Below are positions 61,531-64,000 of a stretch of DNA of 64,000 bases, piece by piece. The notes beneath the pieces were generated by a model, which did not search any database, was not told where the DNA came from, and saw only the letters and a program-made list of their open reading frames with translations. Each line of letters begins with the position of its first letter. Positions within the stretch are counted from its first letter, which is position 1. The translations under genes were made by a program, and so were the position numbers. Origin of the DNA: Rhyacichthys aspro (Eukaryota; Chordata; Actinopteri; Gobiiformes; Rhyacichthyidae); assembly GCA_036850595.1 (NCBI GenBank), contig CM072159.1, positions 3,685,978 to 3,749,977 of the forward strand, written 5' to 3'.

Positions 61531-62175
61531 GGTGAACGACTGCCACTTGAGGACACCGCTTGTTTGCTGGTCCCGACCTCAACCTGTCACGGCTCTGAAG
61601 TATCGCTGTGCTGTCACTCCAGGGTTTCGGACGAATCAGCCACAGTAGTTACTTTACACTAGTTAGGGGTCGCTCTTACCGGCTATTACGATAAAACGCC
61701 GGACAGTGCGGCGTGCAGGTGCCTGCCGAGTGGACAAATTAGCGGCTCCGGAGCTAGCGGGTAGCTGGCTAACAGGCTAGCTAAGTGTTGGTTAGGCTTG
61801 AATTCGCCGGCTCTGTTCCACTAGCTTTTCCTTAAAAGTCTAAACGAAAAATATATAACCGTCGTCTTTACAGTTCAAAATAAACTACCGCGACGTTCCC
61901 TCTTCTTTAACAACATAAAAATAGGGGATTTTTGGTCCTTATATGTTCTTTTAGACATGTGGCTCAGTTGCAGCCTCCCCGACCTGTCTCTGCCTGTGTT
62001 GCGGAATCGCCACAGTACTGCTCGGCTCCAATCGCGTTGTCCGCTGCAGTTCTCGCGTGCGTCGAATGCGGTTTTCAGTGTCCGCATGTGGAATGTGCTC
62101 ATTGGTGGAGAAAGCGGAAGTCTAACTCTCTCCCCTTAGCTTTCTCTCTCTACGACAATGAGCAAAATTTATAGA
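61531..62175 (-). promoter_or_regulatory. atp2a2: atp2a2 5' UTR and probable promoter
   Basis: This region is CpG-richer than the rest of the window, particularly 61670-61830 and 61970-62120. Visible motifs are a minus-strand CCAAT (attgg at 62101-62105), an ETS-type cggaagt at 62115-62121, and a minus-strand TATAAAT (62173-62167). The transcription start is not determined. The 5' UTR probably covers part of 61531-61900. Confidence 0.45.
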
Positions 62176-63891
62176 AGGGTATAGCGTAATCATGAAGTCT
62201 TTTAGTGTAATAGTTGAGAATTCATTTACAATTAGTACTTCCCTATTCATCTTTTTGCGTTCAGTGACTATTATCAGTGTTTTTTTTCTTAAAACTACAA
62301 ATGGTGCACATTTTTGTGAATGTGCTTTTCTCGTAGGCTCGCTACAGTTAGAACAGACATGTTAAACTCAAAGCTCAGGGACAAATTCACTAGTTTTTCT
62401 CAAGGTTAAAAGTTCTTTTTTTATGCAGAGGAGAACTTCAAATTTTACAAATGATTATATGGTTTCTCTTGTTTAATATTATAACGACAGACTATTGTTT
62501 TTGAACTAATGAGGCCTTTATATAAAGCAAATTGTAGGCTACTTCCATCAATTGAATACTATAAATTTAGTTTTTAAACAAGCCAATTAGCAATATCTTT
62601 GGCCCCTGATTATGATTCTTGTGTAGCCTAGTGATGGGTAGCCTACAGCTCAAGGTAAAACAGTTTGACATCACTGGTTCTTTTTGAAGAGAGACCCGAG
62701 CACAAACAAAAGAAAACAAAACCGTATGCCTGATAAGGGCACAGGCATCTTTTGTCTTTATCAGTAAGAGTTGTTGTTAGTTATTGAAGTAAGACTAATT
62801 GTGACTGACAGAACATCAGTGTCAGTGATGTTTCACAGCTGACCTCACATTTGGTCTGTGGTCACAGTTATCACTTTATCTTTTGAATTGAAGTTAAGTT
62901 TGAGTTAATTTTAGGCATTTGCTTTCAAGGAAAAAATCTTTCTAAACAAGACACTGATCCCAGGGTCCTGAAGATAGGGTGGTTTCTCATTTTTGGAAAG
63001 CCAAATGTGGTTATCTGTATTTATCCAAGAGGACACTGCAGCAACAGCAAAGCCTATGCCTATAAGAGGCTCCTGTAAGTGTATTATCAAATTGGCGTTT
63101 GGTGAACTAAATAAAAAAAGTCACATAAAAAAGTTTCTTGTTTTTGTAAAATACTTAACTATTATACTTCAATACTTAAGAGTTTAGGAAAAAAGCAGTT
63201 ATGCAAACAAATTTATTTAATTTTAATTTTGTTTTAAGTTACAAGAAGAGACTGCAAGGCTTGTGCTATCTCCATGGGGTCAACTAACTGCTCACCTTAT
63301 AAGGTACTAGGAAAAAATAGTTACGGTACATTTAGAACCATCTCAGGATGAAAGGGAGATGTGCCGGTCTGAGAATCCACTTCTCTTTTCCACGTGTTGT
63401 CATCTAGAAAGTCAAATAGGCTTGTTTTGTAAACAGTATTGGCTGTAGCTTTATTTATCGGATAATATTGTTATTGTTATTTAATCAGTATACATCCTAG
63501 TATCTTATGTATCTAAAACTGGAATATATAGATCTTTTTGAGAACAAGTCAGTCTAGAAGCTAAAGATTTCACATTTTTACACTCAACACTAATTGTAAT
63601 TTCTGCCTTGCAGCAAACAGATTGTGGATATGATCCCTGGTCAGTTAATCCCTTTGAATGGTCTTCTCCAGACTCATCTATCGAAAAACTAAATAAATAA
63701 AAATAAAAATAACACTGCACATATGTATGAGCTAGAGAGACTATTTAATATCAGCTGATAGACTACAATGAACACTGGAAAATAGCACTGAACTTGATCG
63801 TAACCAAGGTCACCACATAAAAGAAAGAAAATTGTGAATAATAGAACAGTGCCAACCTGGTATTGTAGCCTATTTTTTATATGTAGCCTTT
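62176..63891. other. upstream flank of atp2a2, nothing recognised
   Basis: AT-rich intergenic sequence without an exon, RNA gene or clear repeat. No divergent gene sharing the atp2a2 promoter is visible before the window ends. Confidence 0.45.
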
Positions 63892-64000
63892 ATCAGAATC
63901 AGAATCAGAATTCCTTTATTTATCCCCAAAGGGAAATTCTTATTTGTTACAGACAAATATGAAGAATTTAAACATCTTATAAATAAAAAGTAAAATATCA
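63892..64000 (+). repeat. dispersed fish repeat, retrotransposon 3' tail type (runs off the right edge)
   Basis: Three copies of atcaga-type units are followed by attcctttatttatcccc and aaagggaaattctt, a very common fish interspersed sequence, here probably the antisense of a non-LTR retrotransposon 3' end with its terminal short repeats. The family name is not certain, and the element may continue beyond base 64000. Confidence 0.65.

Noticed and set aside
1..64000. CRISPR array, bacterial operon, viral genome or toxin system
   Set aside because: There are no regularly spaced direct repeats with unique spacers, no gene-dense layout and no matching proteins. All identifiable genes are spliced vertebrate genes.

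Overview
The window looks like nuclear DNA from a ray-finned fish, most likely a teleost. It is AT-rich, has large introns flanked by GT/AG splice sites, and carries dispersed repeats of kinds common in fish genomes (tRNA-derived SINEs, short inverted-repeat elements, retrotransposon 3' tails). Two protein-coding genes can be recognised, both on the minus strand and arranged head to tail. I see no prokaryotic operon, CRISPR array, virus or toxin gene.

Positions 61530 down to about 44800 hold a complete SERCA2-type calcium pump gene, atp2a2. I placed 23 coding exons by translation and splice sites. They join in frame to 1042 codons plus a stop, the length of the human SERCA2b isoform as I recall it. 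Exon 23 contains an internal splice donor, and a small exon 2.1 kb downstream fits as the alternative muscle-type (SERCA2a) end, giving 996 residues. A plausible promoter lies at 61531-62175 and a plausible distal poly(A) site near 44801.

Positions 43363 down to the left edge belong to bcr (breakpoint cluster region, a Rho GEF/GAP). The large first coding exon (534 codons plus 1 nt) lies at 41761-43363 and exon 2 at 1249-1433. They are separated by a 40.3-kb intron 1, and the gene continues beyond base 1. Exon 1 supplies the coiled coil and the GRB2-docking tyrosine region; the DH, PH, C2 and RhoGAP domains lie outside the window.

The 40-kb bcr intron makes up most of the window and shows no intact nested gene. 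It holds a short element with matching terminal repeats and a central palindrome (2724-3133), a hAT-like element filled by a 21-bp tandem array (5611-6043), two pairs of dispersed repeats of unknown family, three fragments of a widespread fish repeat, a decayed THAP-domain relic inside a probable P-like transposon (21399-22266), a perfect 16-bp hairpin (32524-32559), a SINE next to a (TA)n tract, and a CpG-richer segment (39110-39650) that could be regulatory.

The two genes share no pathway that the sequence reveals; their adjacency is a linkage observation. I found no convincing wholly new biological system. The most interesting points are the THAP relic, the extra introns and alternative end of atp2a2, the altered phospholamban-contact loop, and the uncharacterised repeat families.
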